The notes under the pieces were generated by a model. It saw nothing but the letters and a program-made list of their open reading frames with translations. It did not search any database and was not told the DNA's origin. From contig CM039124.1 of NCBI GenBank assembly GCA_022036555.1, positions 52,040,963 to 52,104,962 of the forward strand: DNA of 64,000 bases, given 5' to 3'. Below, one piece after another: positions 46,948 through 58,007 of this stretch. The translations under genes were made by a program, and so were the position numbers. Each line of letters starts with the position of its first letter. Positions within the stretch are counted from its first letter, which is position 1. This DNA is from Microstegium vimineum. Lineage: Eukaryota > Streptophyta > Magnoliopsida > Poales > Poaceae.

Positions 46948-48618
46948 TGAAGAATCATGGACCCTTGTGTTTAGGCGATTAACGACAATAGTAGGTCACT
47001 ATGACTAACGTGTGTTTTGCAGAGGCAAAGTCATTTGTGTTAGGTCATTAGTGATGCAATTTGAATGGGCTTAATGGATATTCATGCCCCCAAGATGGAA
47101 ATCGTTTTGGTTGCAAAGGATGATGATACAAGTCGAAGACTAGGCTAGTTCTTAGTGCCATAAGGTTGAGAAGGGCACTAAGTATAGCTAGGGCTTTGTT
47201 TTTCCTTTGACCGTACTATAAAGGGGGGTATGCGATTAGTATCTTGACCTAGGAGAGTTTAGGAGAGTGGGTATATGCACACTTGTCACAACTAGTCCTA
47301 GAGACCTTGCTTTCAGCCCATGGTTAACCCTAGAAATGGTAGGAGCAAAATCCCTTGAGAAATCTCAGCGAAAACAGTTGAAATAGGGGGAGAAAGAGGC
47401 TCCGGACCAGTCTGCCTAGTAGGCGTTGGACCAAGGAGAGTGGTCCGACGGTCCCTGACTTAGGAAAAATCCCAGCTCGAGGAGCTCCGGACCACCTGTC
47501 TGGAAAGCGTCGGACCATAGGAGAGTGGTCCGATGGCTCGTGTCAGAGAGAGAAGGCTCCGGACTAGTCCGACGGTGAGTCCGACGGCTAGTCCGACGCT
47601 TCAAGACAGGAGGTTGTTTTCATACAGTAAACCCCCTGGCTCCGGACCAGAGCGTCGGACCAGGGCTCCGGACCAAGGAGAGTGGTCCGGTGGTTCGAAG
47701 AAGAGAAGATGTTTTTCACTCAGTGAGCACCCTGGCTCCGGACCAGTGCGTCGGACCAAGCAGAGTAGTCCGACGGTGTCTGAGTTGGATTTCAGAGTGA
47801 GCTCCGGACCAGTGTGCTTGGTCCGGTGGTGTAAGCTCCGGACTAGTTCGGTGGCTTCGCAGAGAGAGGAAAAAGTAAAAACGGCTAGTTTTGGAGGTGA
47901 GGACTATTTATAGTTGCCCCCTTCGTCCTTAGGATAGCTCTTGGCCATTGTTTCAGCTGGTGACATCTTGAGAAATCCTTTGGAGAGTCAAGTGCCTAGT
48001 GAGGGAGAGATTAGAGAGAGTTCATCTTGTTCTTCCCTCCTAGAGTGATTAGGAGTGACTTGTGTGCATCCATCCACCTTCCTATCCTTGAGTTGGTCAA
48101 GTGAAGGTCTTGTGCTTGTTACTCTTGGTGTTCGACAACACCTAGACGGTTTGGTGGTGTTCGGAGGAAGTGATCGCCGAAAGATTGTTGGCGGCTCTTC
48201 TCCAAGCTTATGTGATCGGTTGTGGGCGATTCACCAAGCCGGAGTGGCGAAGAATCAGCCCGTAGAGAGCACTCTACCCTTGCGCGGGTAGAGGGGGAGC
48301 GATACCTTGCGAGGTGCCCCAAAGAGGACTAGGGGGGGTGTCGACACCTCGATACCTCGGGAAAACATCGCTGTGTCACTGAGAATTTCTTTTCCCTAGC
48401 TCTTTACATTTCCGCATTACATTCCGTCTTGTTTTTATTCTACATACTAGAATTGCTTAGGTTGCTCTTAATTTTCATGAACTGCTACCGCTTTCTAGCT
48501 AGGACACACGGACCGTAGGCACTAGGGGGTGATTGGCATTTGATAGGTTTTCATATTTGCTTTAGAAATTTAAAACAAGCCCAATTCACCCCCCCTCTTG
48601 GGCATCTTGATCCTTTCA
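46948..48618 (+). mobile_element. Solo LTR inside the hAT transposase
   Basis: Starts TGAAGAATCATGGACCC and ends CATCTTGATCCTTTCA, i.e. TG...CA with short inverted ends (TGAA-GAATC / GATCCTTTCA). It is flanked by a perfect 5-base target duplication CAAAG (46943-46947 and 48619-48623). There is no internal retroelement sequence, so it is a solo LTR left by LTR-LTR recombination. Its end, CCCAATTCACCCCCCCTCTTG, is a familiar grass retrotransposon LTR ending. Promoter-like boxes ACTATAAAGG (about 47215) and CTATTTATAG (about 47904) are present. The orientation given is by convention. Confidence 0.9.
47390..47860. repeat. Degenerate tandem array of GGTCCGAC / CTCCGGACCAG units in the solo LTR
   Basis: Units combining GCTCCGGACCAG, GTCGGACCA, AGGAGAGTGGTCCG and GACGGT recur about every 40-60 bases with variation (e.g. 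near 47400, 47490, 47565, 47640, 47735 and 47810). GGTCC/GGACC pairs make many short inverted repeats, so strong stem-loops are possible. Confidence 0.75.
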
Positions 48619-50931
48619 CAAAGGAAGGACATTATGCTCACGCAAGATTATCTAGTATACAGTGGTGGGAAGGACTTAAATACATCATCGATTCAGTGGC
48701 ACCAATTTACAGGTTCTTTCGGTTCGCTGATCAAGATAAGCGACCTAACCTGTGTGAATTAGTGTACCACTTCCAAGAGTGCAAAAGGGAGATGGAGAAC
48801 TTCTTTCGAACAAATGTCCAAACATGGCATGAGTACAAGGATATCATAGATGAAAGGATTGCGAACGTGTACTATGGCACGTATGTGGGCCCAGGTGAGA
48901 TCACAACCATTGTTTAAATAGCAATCTCTGCATATTGAGTATGTACCATATGCTAATTTGTCGTGCATCATATGTTGCAGCTGCTGTCCTAAACCCAAGA
49001 CTTGTATATCTTTACAATCCAACTCCGCAAATGTTTGGTGGCCTCAAGGAAGCATTTGGGAAAATGACGGATGTGCATACCGCCGTCTTGGCATTACAGG
49101 AGGCAGAAAAATTCCGCCAACGCCATGGGGAGTTTGGCACTGAGCTGGCCATGAAAATGACCATCGACCCCAATACATCCCCATGTAAGAGTACTTTTGA
49201 ACTCCTTTTTTTGTCTTTTAGAACACATCCCTAACATAATGGGTTTCACTTGCAGCGTCGTGGTGGTTGCTGTTTGGCAGGCACACTCCAAATCTGCAAA
49301 AACTTGCGTTGAGGCTTGTTGCACAATGTGTATCCTCCGGTGGATGTGAGCGCAACTGGAGTACATTTGCCTTATTGCACACGAAGGTTCGTAATCGCTT
49401 GTCCCACAAAAAACTGAACAAGCTAGTGTATGTGAACTACAACCTTCGCCTGCGACTCGCGGATGCCTCCGTACCACCTAGGCGTGAGGAAGAAGACTTC
49501 ATTGACCAGTTCACGCAGATATCATTTTACGATAGGGATAATCCGGTTCGAGACTGGATGGAGTATGGCAGATCCAACAAGGCTCCAGTTCTCGACGAAG
49601 AAGATGAAGAAACGGACATCCCTCTTCCGTCTCGTATTGTGAGGTACGTTGATTTACTTTGTTAGCCACTAACGAACCATACTTTTAATAATATGATTCA
49701 TTCTTTGTGGTGACAGAGATCAAGTGGACCCCGACGATGTTGGGCCCATCAGTGATTGGACCCGTAGACATGTGGGTGACACGCATCTTGGCAACAGGAA
49801 ATACCAGACAAGACCTAGGCAGGAGGACCCCAAACACCAGAAACGAAAGGGAAAGCAAGTGCAACAACCTGTCACCAGCGATGCTTCGACAGATGATGGC
49901 GAGGAGGGTGAGGAAAGTCCACCGTACCAGGAGTCCGATGACAGCAGCTCAGCAAATGACAGTGGAGACGGTCATAGTGGTGACGATGACCCTGGAGCTG
50001 CTGGTGGTAGTGCTGCTGCTGCTGGTGGTGGTGGTGGTCTTGGTGATGCTGGTGGACTTCGTTTCACAGGTATCAATTGATACACACATTTTTTCTGTCT
50101 ATGACTAATGACTAGTACTAATTATGGTTGGTTGCAGGCGAGACGGACTTCACACATGCTACTCAGGACCGCGACCATGGGCAGCCGGAATTGCAGAGAA
50201 GAGCTTACGACCCGACGGACTGCTACGGCACGCCACAATACTCCTCTTCCTCATACAGTGATACATCGTACCGTGGTGGTTATACCTACCCCGTTCCTGA
50301 CATCAGCACGCAGCCGACCACTAGATGGGTCTACGAATGGCAAGACTCAGATTTCTACAACATGTTAGTACAGGAATGGGAGACCACAGCTCATTGGACG
50401 GGTCAATCATGGATAGACTACAAGGCTCAGCTCCAGACGCGCGATATCGCTCTAATATCCACCGCGGAGTATGAGAAGGCGTGCCAAAACACGATCTTCC
50501 CTTATATTCTACACAAGTGACCATGATGTTTGCATGTCTACGACACAAGGTATTTCCATGGACGATTTGTTGTTGCAACGGTGAACTACGTTATTTCCGT
50601 CGTGAAGTTGTGACTAGTGCATCACTATGATATTTCGATGCGTTGTCCATTTATGTCATACTATTTTCTCCTGCATTGTGTGTTCTATTTACATCATTAT
50701 GTGCAAAGATCATGCAAAAAAATAGATTTTTTCAAGAAAAAAGAGAGTAACCGGCGGTTTGGGACGGTTACCGACCAGACCGGACGGTTACTGGCCCTAA
50801 CCGACCAGTTACCGGTCGCAAACCGTTTGAACTGCAACATTTGAATTCAAAATTCAAACCGTTCGGTAACCGGCAAACCGCCGGTGGCCGGTTCCCAGCT
50901 CCAAAACGGTTAGTAAAACCCTGGTCCTAGG

Positions 50932-51520
50932 CGACTAAGGGGCCGCAGCAACCGTCTTTGAAGTCCGGGGGCGGATCGCTGCAGCTCGTCTAGTGCGGCC
51001 AGTCTACGGGTAGTGGAAGCGGACGTGGAAATTGCACCGGCGTTTGGTTTTCGTTGCGGCGAAGGAAGCGCCGCGGGGGGCCCTGCGTTGACGCGTGCCG
51101 AGGGGTACGGGTCAGGTCAAGGAACAAGGAGAATGCAACTGGAGTTTTTTTTTTTTTGGTCGTGGACTGACCGCTGGCGCTAGTCTTCGTCTCGGTCTCG
51201 ACGGTGCCGCCGCATGAGCCGACCGGCCGGGACTGGCCGAGGGAGCGACGACGGCACAGGTTGGTTCCGGCGGGCGGAGCCGACGGACTTGTCAACGACT
51301 GTACCGAATGTGCCAGGATCCCTCACGCGCGGCCGGCAAATTCGCCCTTGCATTGCACCCGGGGACCCGGCCCGCGATAATTGCCGGATGGAAGAACAAC
51401 CCGACTGCGTGGTTACCAACTTACACCAGCAGTTATATTAGTTAAAAGTCACAGCTGTACTCTACTCCCTCCATTCTCCTCATAAGTCAAACTTTCTTAC
51501 TTTGATCACCATTATTATTT
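50932..51520. other. Intergenic, GC-rich flank
   Basis: GC-rich sequence that continues the locus interrupted by the hAT element (upstream region of the F-box-like gene), a T run at about 51146-51158, then a CTCCCTCCATTCTCCTC MITE-like start at about 51463. No gene recognised. Confidence 0.4.
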
Positions 51521-52075
51521 TTATTTTTTTTTGAAACATAAGCTTCATTACGTAAGATATTTCATTTCAATCAGATTGCAAGTAGCGTTGTATGAAACTA
51601 GGAGGAGAAAACCAAACATGAGTATCTATAGAAGAAGATGCAAAATGGGCACAAGAGTCGCTGCAAAATTTGCCTCCCGTCTTACATGATTCATCTCAAA
51701 ATAAGTGAAGGCCAAAGCTAACTCCTGTATGTTCTGCAATTTCGGACCGTTGCTTGGCCCTGTTCTTCCGCAGCGAGACCATCTCTTGAGCATCGGACCC
51801 TGCAATAATGTAAGCGTGCTCTCTGGTTCCTGTCGGGATGAGGCGCAGACCATCTCGGATTGCTTCGGCTTTGGCAGTCAAGGCCGAACCCACAGAACCT
51901 AGCCAGCAGCGGGCCCATGCCGCACGAAAACTTCCACTGCTATCTCGAACAACAGCTCCAATTCCTCTCGTGTCGTGGTCTAGTGAGAAGGCGCCATCTG
52001 ATCGAGTTGTTCTTGAGGGTCCCTTGAACTTGAACCGGGGGACTCCATTTGTCTATCCGCGCGCGGTCTTTCTGT
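51521..52075 (-). pseudogene. LINE 3' remnant with RNase H-like domain
   Basis: Minus-strand reading gives RFKFKGPSRTTRSDGAFSLD, HDTRGIGAVVRDSSGSFRAA, WARCWLGSVGSALTAKAEAI, RDGLRLIPTGTREHAYIIAG and then, across a frame change, a piece like LALAFTYFEMNHVRREANFA. The DGA...G.GAVVRD, the later E in AKAEAIRDGL and the HVRREAN segment match the plant RNase H family (reverse-transcriptase-associated) found at the 3' end of non-LTR retrotransposons. A T run on the plus strand at about 51524-51532, next to GAAACATAAGCTTCATTACG, is the likely poly-A tail. No reverse transcriptase is present, so it is a 5'-truncated dead copy. Confidence 0.65.
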
Positions 52076-52109
52076 TCTCGCATTTTCTAGCATCTAAAGC
52101 CATGTGTAA

Positions 52110-52300
52110 CGTCCTGTTTAGATTGAAGGGACTAATAACTATTGACTTCTATGTAGTAGTCTTAAATAGCAGCTTCCTTAAGACTTCTATGTAGTAGTCA
52201 CTACTAGTCTCTCTAGTAGTCCAAGTGTTTGATAAAATTGAGACTAATTGAAACTAATTAGTAGTCACTAGTTACTAGTCCCTCCAATCCAAACAGGGCC
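52110..52300. repeat. Tourist-like MITE
   Basis: The left end CGTCCTGTTTAGATTGAAGG and the inverted right end GGCCCTGTTTGGATTGGAGG are matching inverted repeats extending into GACTA. TAA flanks both sides (52107-52109 and 52301-52303), the 3-base duplication of PIF/Harbinger Tourist elements. Repeated TAGTAGTC/ACTAGT words fill the interior. Confidence 0.75.
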
Positions 52301-52397
52301 TAAGTATACCTCCAATGCTCAATTGATCTGATCCGGAAACTGCAAGTACGTCTCCTGCAGGCCGGCCGGTGCATAGACGTTCAGCAGCTCGACGACG

Positions 52398-53653
52398 ATG
52401 GAGGAGCCACGGCGGCCGGCGACCCTTCCTATGGATCTCCTTCTCGAGATCATCGTGCGCTGCGCCATGAGTTCCAAAACGCTGCTCCATGCCATGCTCG
52501 GCTTCCTCGGCCACCGCGCCAAGGCCAACGGCGGATTCGACCCGAGCCTCCTTACGGCGGTGTCCTATGGGCTTATTAGGACTACCCGCCGCCCCATCGA
52601 CGGCGAGCAAGTAACCGTCAACCGCCGCACCGACTCCACCGTCGTCCAGCCACCCGGGGGCCTCCGTCGTCGTTTCGACTCCGATCTGCTCGCGGGGTCG
52701 TCGGAGTCGGATGAGCCTACTATGTCCTCCCGCGACGGCCTTCTCGTTCTGTTCCAGAATAAACGGACATACCCACAAGGCCTCCTTGTCTGCGAAGGGA
52801 TACTAGTCGCCAACACCATCACCGGCGGTGTGACCTCGCTTCCTAGCATGGGGCAGCAGCGAGGTACCAGTACGAAGGGCATGTACAGGCCCGCCTTGCT
52901 CTCCGTCGACGGCGCCGGCCGCTCCTAGCTTCGAGCTGCTCGTCATGTACCGGCACGACGACCGCCGGAGCCTGGTGACCCAGACCTTCTCGTCACGGGA
53001 ACACGAGTGGAGCGCTGCCCGCAGCATCCACATCCACCACCTCGCTGACCGCATCAAGGAGGCCACGTCTACCTCGCCGGCGGTGGTGGGGCGCAGCGTT
53101 TACTGGCTGATCTGCTACACCCAGCAACAGCAACCCCAACCAGAGTGGTTCGGCGACAGAGATCGAGGGCAAGGATGGTCAGCTCATCTCTGTCGCCGAA
53201 TCAGCACAGGCCACTGTGATCAAGCTGCCACAAGAGTTGCTTAGGGTAGGGAGCCGTAGCAACGGCGCAAACCCTGCGGGCAGACTCATCCTGGCTGCTA
53301 CCACTGCCACAGCGCAAGGTGAAAGCAGGCAGCAGCTGAGCTTGGTCGTCGCGGAGGCACTTGTGATATCAACGTGGATACTGCAGCTTGTCGCCGCCGA
53401 CGAGGGCTCAAGCAGCAGCAGCAGCAACAGCTGGAGCCGGCAGGTGGTGATCCGGAGGCGGGAGATCGACAGGCCGCTCGCCTATGTTCTTGATGCATAC
53501 CAGACAATCTGGTTTCGTGCATTTGGGGAGAGAAGTGGCACCGTGCTCTTCTGGATGCAGAGGATTGGGCTCGTCCAGCTCAACCTTGGTACTAAGAAGG
53601 CCCTGGTGCTCTGTAGGATTAACCTGGTATCTATCCTGAGGTGTATGCAATAA
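52398..53653 (+). pseudogene. F-box protein, grass-type, frameshifted
   Basis: From the ATG at 52398: MEEPRRPATLPMDLLLEIIV, TLLHAMLGFLGHRAKANGGF, FDPSLLTAVSYGLIRTTRRP, FDSDLLAGSSESDEPTMSSR, DGLLVLFQNKRTYPQGLLVC, NTITGGVTSLPSMGQ and YRPALLSVDGAGRS, then TAG at 52926-52928. A CTAG-like 4-base insertion there shifts the frame; it continues as FELLVMYRHDDRRSLVTQTF and SVYWLICYTQQQQPQPE. A second shift near 53130-53160 leads to GKDGQLISVAESAQATVIKL, LPQELLRVGSRSNGANPAGR, REIDRPLAYVLDAYQTIWFR and NLGTKKALVLCRINLVSILR, ending at 53653. The architecture is an F-box followed by the family's C-terminal module, in genes often born and lost in grasses. With two frame breaks it cannot make the full protein. 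Confidence 0.72.
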
Positions 53654-54305
53654 TCTTTCTAAATTCCCTTGTTTCTTTTCTCGTGACATGTCACTGAAAC
53701 GTTATAGTCTTTTTAGGTGCAGAGATAGAGATTATGAACTATTCCGTTAAATTGTTCCATGATTCTGAACTTTTAAAAAAAAATACAAATAGTGTGTCTT
53801 ACTCAAAGTTTAATGGTTGGTCGATAGTACAAAGTCAATAGCTCTATGATTTTCCAAATGTTCCATGATATTTCGAGTTTCTTCACGTAATAGTATATTT
53901 CTATTTTCTCATAATGTATATTTTTGGTTGTTTAAGATGATGTTATTTTAGATTCTTCTATAAAAGAAGAAGACATTATTAACATGGTGATGGAGTTCGA
54001 TTAGGAACCATTGGTTGTTAGCTCGGCGATTGATAAGGAGTATAGGAAAGTAAAACCCCAGTAACCGGGCCTAAATTTTATCCAGGAGGCCGAAAGCGCT
54101 CTCACTGTTCTGTCTTTTGGTTTGCGCTGGACCGCTCAAGAGCCCAAAACTTTCTGCTCGCAAAACAGGCCGGCCTCCCCCACTTCTCTCTGTAGGTTGC
54201 AGCCCATCTAGGCGTGGCGTGGGTAGAACCGTAGTATAGGAACGTAGAAGTACGGTTTTTTTTTTCGAAATCGGTAAAGCATTCCCCATGCCCCAGTCTC
54301 CTCTG
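53654..54305. other. Intergenic, AT-rich
   Basis: 3' flank of the F-box pseudogene and AT-rich sequence with a T run near 54257. No gene or element recognised. Confidence 0.4.
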
Positions 54306-56275
54306 TCAGGAAAAAAATTGAACACTCCGGGTCCATTCCCTCTACGATGAGCCCCCTCGCCCGATGCATGCCGTGTGGCGCCGCTACTAATCAGACGGAC
54401 AACACGAGAGGGAGATCGGCTCCCTCGGCTCCAATGCGTCTCTTCGGCTCCGAGCGTGGGTGTGGCTCGTCCGTATTTTCTCGGGAATACGAGAAATTAA
54501 ACAAAATAGATCTGCCGTCATCTACGTGTGGCAGTTGGACGTCGCTGCCGCCGTGCACATAATTGCACGCTGCCGCTACAACCGCGCTTCGCCGCCGCTG
54601 CCACCGTCGTCGTGCACATAATTGTATGCCACAGTTGCAGCCGCGCTTCGATGTTCAGACTATTTCCTTTCCTATCTTCTAGTTGTCTCGCTGCTAGCTT
54701 TGGTAACCAGAAAGCTGCTTGATTTCCAAGCTAGAGTTCACCACAAAATAAATTGAACAATTCATATTGATGAGTGCGACAAAGATGAAAGTTTGAGTTG
54801 CCAACATGTTCTTGTGCACTCATAGAATACTAAGCATATTGCGTTTACTGATGGTTTAGAACTAGATTATAATTTTACTCAGTTCTCCCCATTTGACTGG
54901 AAAAAAAAATTGCATGGGCGACGGGTGCAGCGTGCGGCGCGTGCGCCCCTAAGCTGGATTGACGACACGTGCACAAGCCTTTGATCGGACGGCAGCTGGA
55001 AACGGCGAAAAAGCTGAAGCCAAATAGGCACATGGCTCGGCTCCAATCCACATCGATCGGCTTAGCTCGTTCGTTCCCGTGTCCCAAATCCCAATCCTCC
55101 TCCGATGCCGTCGTCGCGGCCTCGCCATACTAGGCTACGAGACATCGCCAGACATTGCCATACGCTGCCTATGCGGCTCTTCCCAGAGCGCCCTCGCCTT
55201 CCTCCTACGACCTGGTCGGCGCCGGCCGCCTACGTCGCCGAGGCCTGAACCTCTTTCCTGAGCAGTAATGTACCTATGCCGATCCGCCGTCGCCGAACAT
55301 CAAGCTGTACGTGATCCTCCGACACCACAACGTGCGTGCACCCTTTCCTCACCAGCCTTTCCGCCCACTGCAACCTGGCCGCGCGGCCGTCGACGTCGAC
55401 GTCCACCTTGCCGTTGCCAACCGCCACAGCGTGTTCTTGCTTCCCGCCAAGGGATACGCACGGTCCCTCGCATAGCAGCGACGCGACGGCCCTGCGGAGA
55501 ACGCCGAGGAGAGGGGCAGAGGGCTACCCTAGCTTGCAAGACGCCTGCCGCCGCCGGTGCCCCGTGGCGTAGAGATCCGCGAGGATCTGCTCGTTGGTGC
55601 GCGCGGGGAGGCGCGGCACTGACGACACGTCTGAGTTCGTGACGGACATCGACGTCGACGTGATGCTGCTGCCGCCGTAGCTGTTCAGCGGGCCCGAGTA
55701 TATTGGTGCAGCTGGAGCATCCGAAACGAGGAGTTGGAGCTGTCCAACGACGCGAAGCAAGGACAACTAACTGGTCGCTCGCCGTGGACTGTATCGATGG
55801 CAACAACACGACGTGGATACGCCCGTCGTGGCCGTCAAAGCTGAGAATGCGGCAGACACCGGTGCCATCATCGGCAGCCCCGACCGCCTCCGTGTTAAAG
55901 TGGTGCACGTCGTCCGCGGCATGGCCATCAGCCAGCAAGAAGCAGGGCTTGGCCAGCCTTGCCCTGCAGTTGCCCATCGCCTGATCTGGATTGGCATCGG
56001 GGAACGTGGCTGGTCGTACGGGCGACGACGGCGTCGGAAGAGGATTTGGAATTTGGGATGGAAACGAATTAGCTGAGCCAATGTGGATTGGAGCCGAGCC
56101 GTGTGCCTATTTGGCTTCAGCTTTTTCACCGTTTCCAGCTGCCGTCCGATCAAAGGCTTGTGCACGTGTCGTCAATCCAGCTTAGGGGCGCACGCGCCGC
56201 ACGCTGCACCCGTCGCCATGCAATTTTAGAACTCGCTCATTGTAGAGGGAATGGACCCAGAGTCCACTCAATTTT
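54306..56275. mobile_element. Long-inverted-repeat element (MULE-like) with cargo
   Basis: The segment at about 54900-55105 (TTGCATGGGCGACGGGTGCA, CTAAGCTGGATTGACGACAC, CCTTTGATCGGACGGCAGCT, GCCAAATAGGCACATGGCTC) is repeated inverted at about 56018-56225. Further out, GGGTCCATTCCCTCTACGAT with an upstream GGAAAAAAATTGA (54318-54350) also has its inverted partner at about 56240-56275. The left arm is therefore split by about 540 bases. The core (about 55106-56017) is GC-rich; the minus strand from about 55977 reads MGNCRARLAKPCFLLADGHA, ADDVHHFNTEAVGAADDGTG, CRILSFDGHDGRIHVVLLPS, coding-like but unassigned, with a frame break later. No transposase is seen. Structure suggests a Pack-MULE-type element; ends and target duplication are not established. 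Confidence 0.6.
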
Positions 56276-56581
56276 TTTCGGTCTTCGCACAGCGCGTACT
56301 GCCTCCTCCCGTCGTCGCCCGGTTGGACGCACTGCCGCAGTAGCAGCCGGTGGTGCTCACAACGTCTCGCAGCACCAGCCCCTCCCTCAGCTCAGCAAAC
56401 CTGCTTTCCTTTTTTTTTTTTTCCGTATATGATGGCGGCAATCAAGTCTTGGTCCAATCAATCAAGCAGTGTTGTAAAGTTTGGTACATATATATGCACA
56501 ACCATGCATGCATGTCTATAACCGTGATCAATCAAATCAAAGGTAAATAAAATAAAATACCAAGCATGAGCAGGTAGCACA
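56276..56581. other. Flank between inverted-repeat element and copia LTR
   Basis: GC-rich to about 56400, then a T run (about 56409-56422) and AT-rich sequence up to the LTR. Nothing recognised. Confidence 0.4.
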
Positions 56582-58007
56582 TGTTGAAATATGGCAGATA
56601 TAAGAGACAATCTTTCAACATATTTAAATAGATTAAATAAACTAAAACTGAATATAACCAGTAGATAACTCAGATTATGGCCAAAAATAAATGTGACATA
56701 AAGGAACAAGATCATATCAACATTTATCATGGTTGTTAGATGAAGAAGACAGATTAAACACATAAATATGTTTATAAGCATTTGCTCTCAAACTTAGCGG
56801 GTTTCTGCTATAAGTAGCCTTTCAACGGCAGTTGGTGAGCAAAGATCATTGACAAACGTGACAGTGAATCTTACCAAAATAAGGTTCTAGATCAAGAATT
56901 AAGAGCCTAGAAAATTAGCAATATAACCAGAAATATACGTTACTGAAGATTAAGACAAAACAGTAAGAACACAAGATTCACAGGTTATATGCTCACAGAC
57001 AAAAAACTACTAATCAACTGATAAACGATCAGATTAATAGATAAATTTCTAGGCAAATAATTAAACAATGCTGAAAAGAAACAACACTCTAGAACCCAAC
57101 TGTCACGTTGTCTCACTACACCGCTTAATATCATCGAGCAATGAATTAATCCGCTCAATAGTGCAATCACACCCAAGTTGAATAAACTAGGAGATTGCAC
57201 AAGTAAATTTCTCAAATGAAAACCGAGCAAAGCAACAGTTTACTTACAGCACGTAGATTGTCTACGTGGGAAGTCAAGCTCAAGCGAACACAAAGTTCTG
57301 TCCCAGAAAACAAATTTCCGCCGCTCACGTCCGAGCCTGCACGACGGATGGAGAACGGAGATACTAGAGCCGCTGTCGGAGCCGATGGAGACGTCCACGG
57401 CACCAACCCGAGAAGCAGAGGTACCCACGCAGCAGAGAGCCCAAACACCGAGCCAAGGTGGACAACAACCAGACGACCGTGCAGCACCACACCAGTGCTC
57501 ACACAAGAACAGTACGCCGCCGGTCAGAACCAGCAGCACCACAGCATCACCACCACCAGTACCACACGAAGATGGCACTCAGAAGGCTCTCGACGGAGTT
57601 CGTCGGATAGAATTTCAGAGAGGTAGGAAATGGAGGAATGAGTGGATTTTCGATCTTGTCCACATGAGAGGAGGCACACCCCTTTTTGAAGGAAGAGGAG
57701 AGTAACGGCCTCGCGAGTACGACCGCATCCTCCGGCTGGACGCCGCCTAGGGCGGGCAGGCGTTGGAGCCGCCGCCGCTGGGAGCGTCCGCTCCATCCCT
57801 TCCGTGCGGCACTCGAAGGACCGAGTCCTCACTCTCCCATGTGTGAGTCTCCTGTGAGGATAATGATAGCTGCTAGCCGGCTGGGCCGCTTGGCCTATTG
57901 GGCCTTTTGTGACCTTGCACGGTAAGATCTCTTCCACTTTTCCTCTTCTTCTTATTCATTTATTCATTTTCCAATAGAAAATAAAAGGAAAATCCCTTAA
58001 ATGAACA
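56582..58007 (-). repeat. 3' LTR of the copia element
   Basis: On the plus strand it runs from TGTTGAAATATGGCAG to CCCTTAAATGAACA; on the minus strand TGTTCATTT...TTTCAACA. It is nearly the same as 62460-63887 with scattered substitutions. The GC-rich part with long open frames (about 57240-57930) is LTR sequence, not a host gene. Confidence 0.92.

Larger units (their letters stand above)
45452..50520 (+). pseudogene. hAT transposase (BED zinc finger, DUF659, hAT dimerisation), inactivated
   Basis: Catalyses cut-and-paste transposition when intact. The start MPKDVVWEHGENLAPG is followed by TGA at 45500-45502, then the BED finger CNYCHTQKAGGGASRLKQHL...HC, and TAG at 45677-45679. Further on come AAINQSRAEYEYKEGVQRRG, a frame change, AWGKFFHITGIPGRQADNPY, and YLDRNEADL-stop, SRYAKFQEE-stop. 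Catalytic-region pieces are FGVTLMCDSWTGPTRMNVIN, HIVTDNGSNFKKACHRLNEE and WTPCLAHTINLMLKDIGARP. The solo LTR interrupts the exon at 46947. After it follow GLKYIIDSVAPIYRFFRFAD and AAAVLNPRLVYLYNPTPQMF, then the C-terminal dimerisation domain CERNWSTFALLHTKVRNRLS with NKLVYVNYNLRLR (about 49340-49460), and an acidic, Ser-rich tail ending ACQNTIFPYILHK. Probable introns interrupt the frame. At least four stops, one frame change and the LTR insertion make it non-functional. Confidence 0.88.
44601..50923 (+). mobile_element. hAT-superfamily DNA transposon, with nested solo LTR
   Basis: The left end CAGGGTTCACGAAACCG and the inverted right end CAGGGTTTTACTAACCG are terminal inverted repeats. The flanking octamers GTCCTGGG (44593-44600) and GTCCTAGG (50924-50931) are an 8-base target duplication with one mismatch, diagnostic of hAT. 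Both subterminal regions are packed with AACCGG/CCGGTT/ACCGGT words (44625-44690 and 50750-50915), likely transposase-binding repeats. The interior encodes a BED-finger hAT transposase that is now broken. Without the 1671-base solo LTR at 46948-48618 the element would be about 4.65 kb. Confidence 0.92.

Noticed and set aside
47390..47860. CRISPR-like array
   Set aside because: Units vary in length and sequence with no unique spacers; it lies in a plant LTR.
57216..57937. Possible host gene in GC-rich LTR sequence
   Set aside because: The same frames recur at 63095-63805 because both are LTR copies; no known domain.
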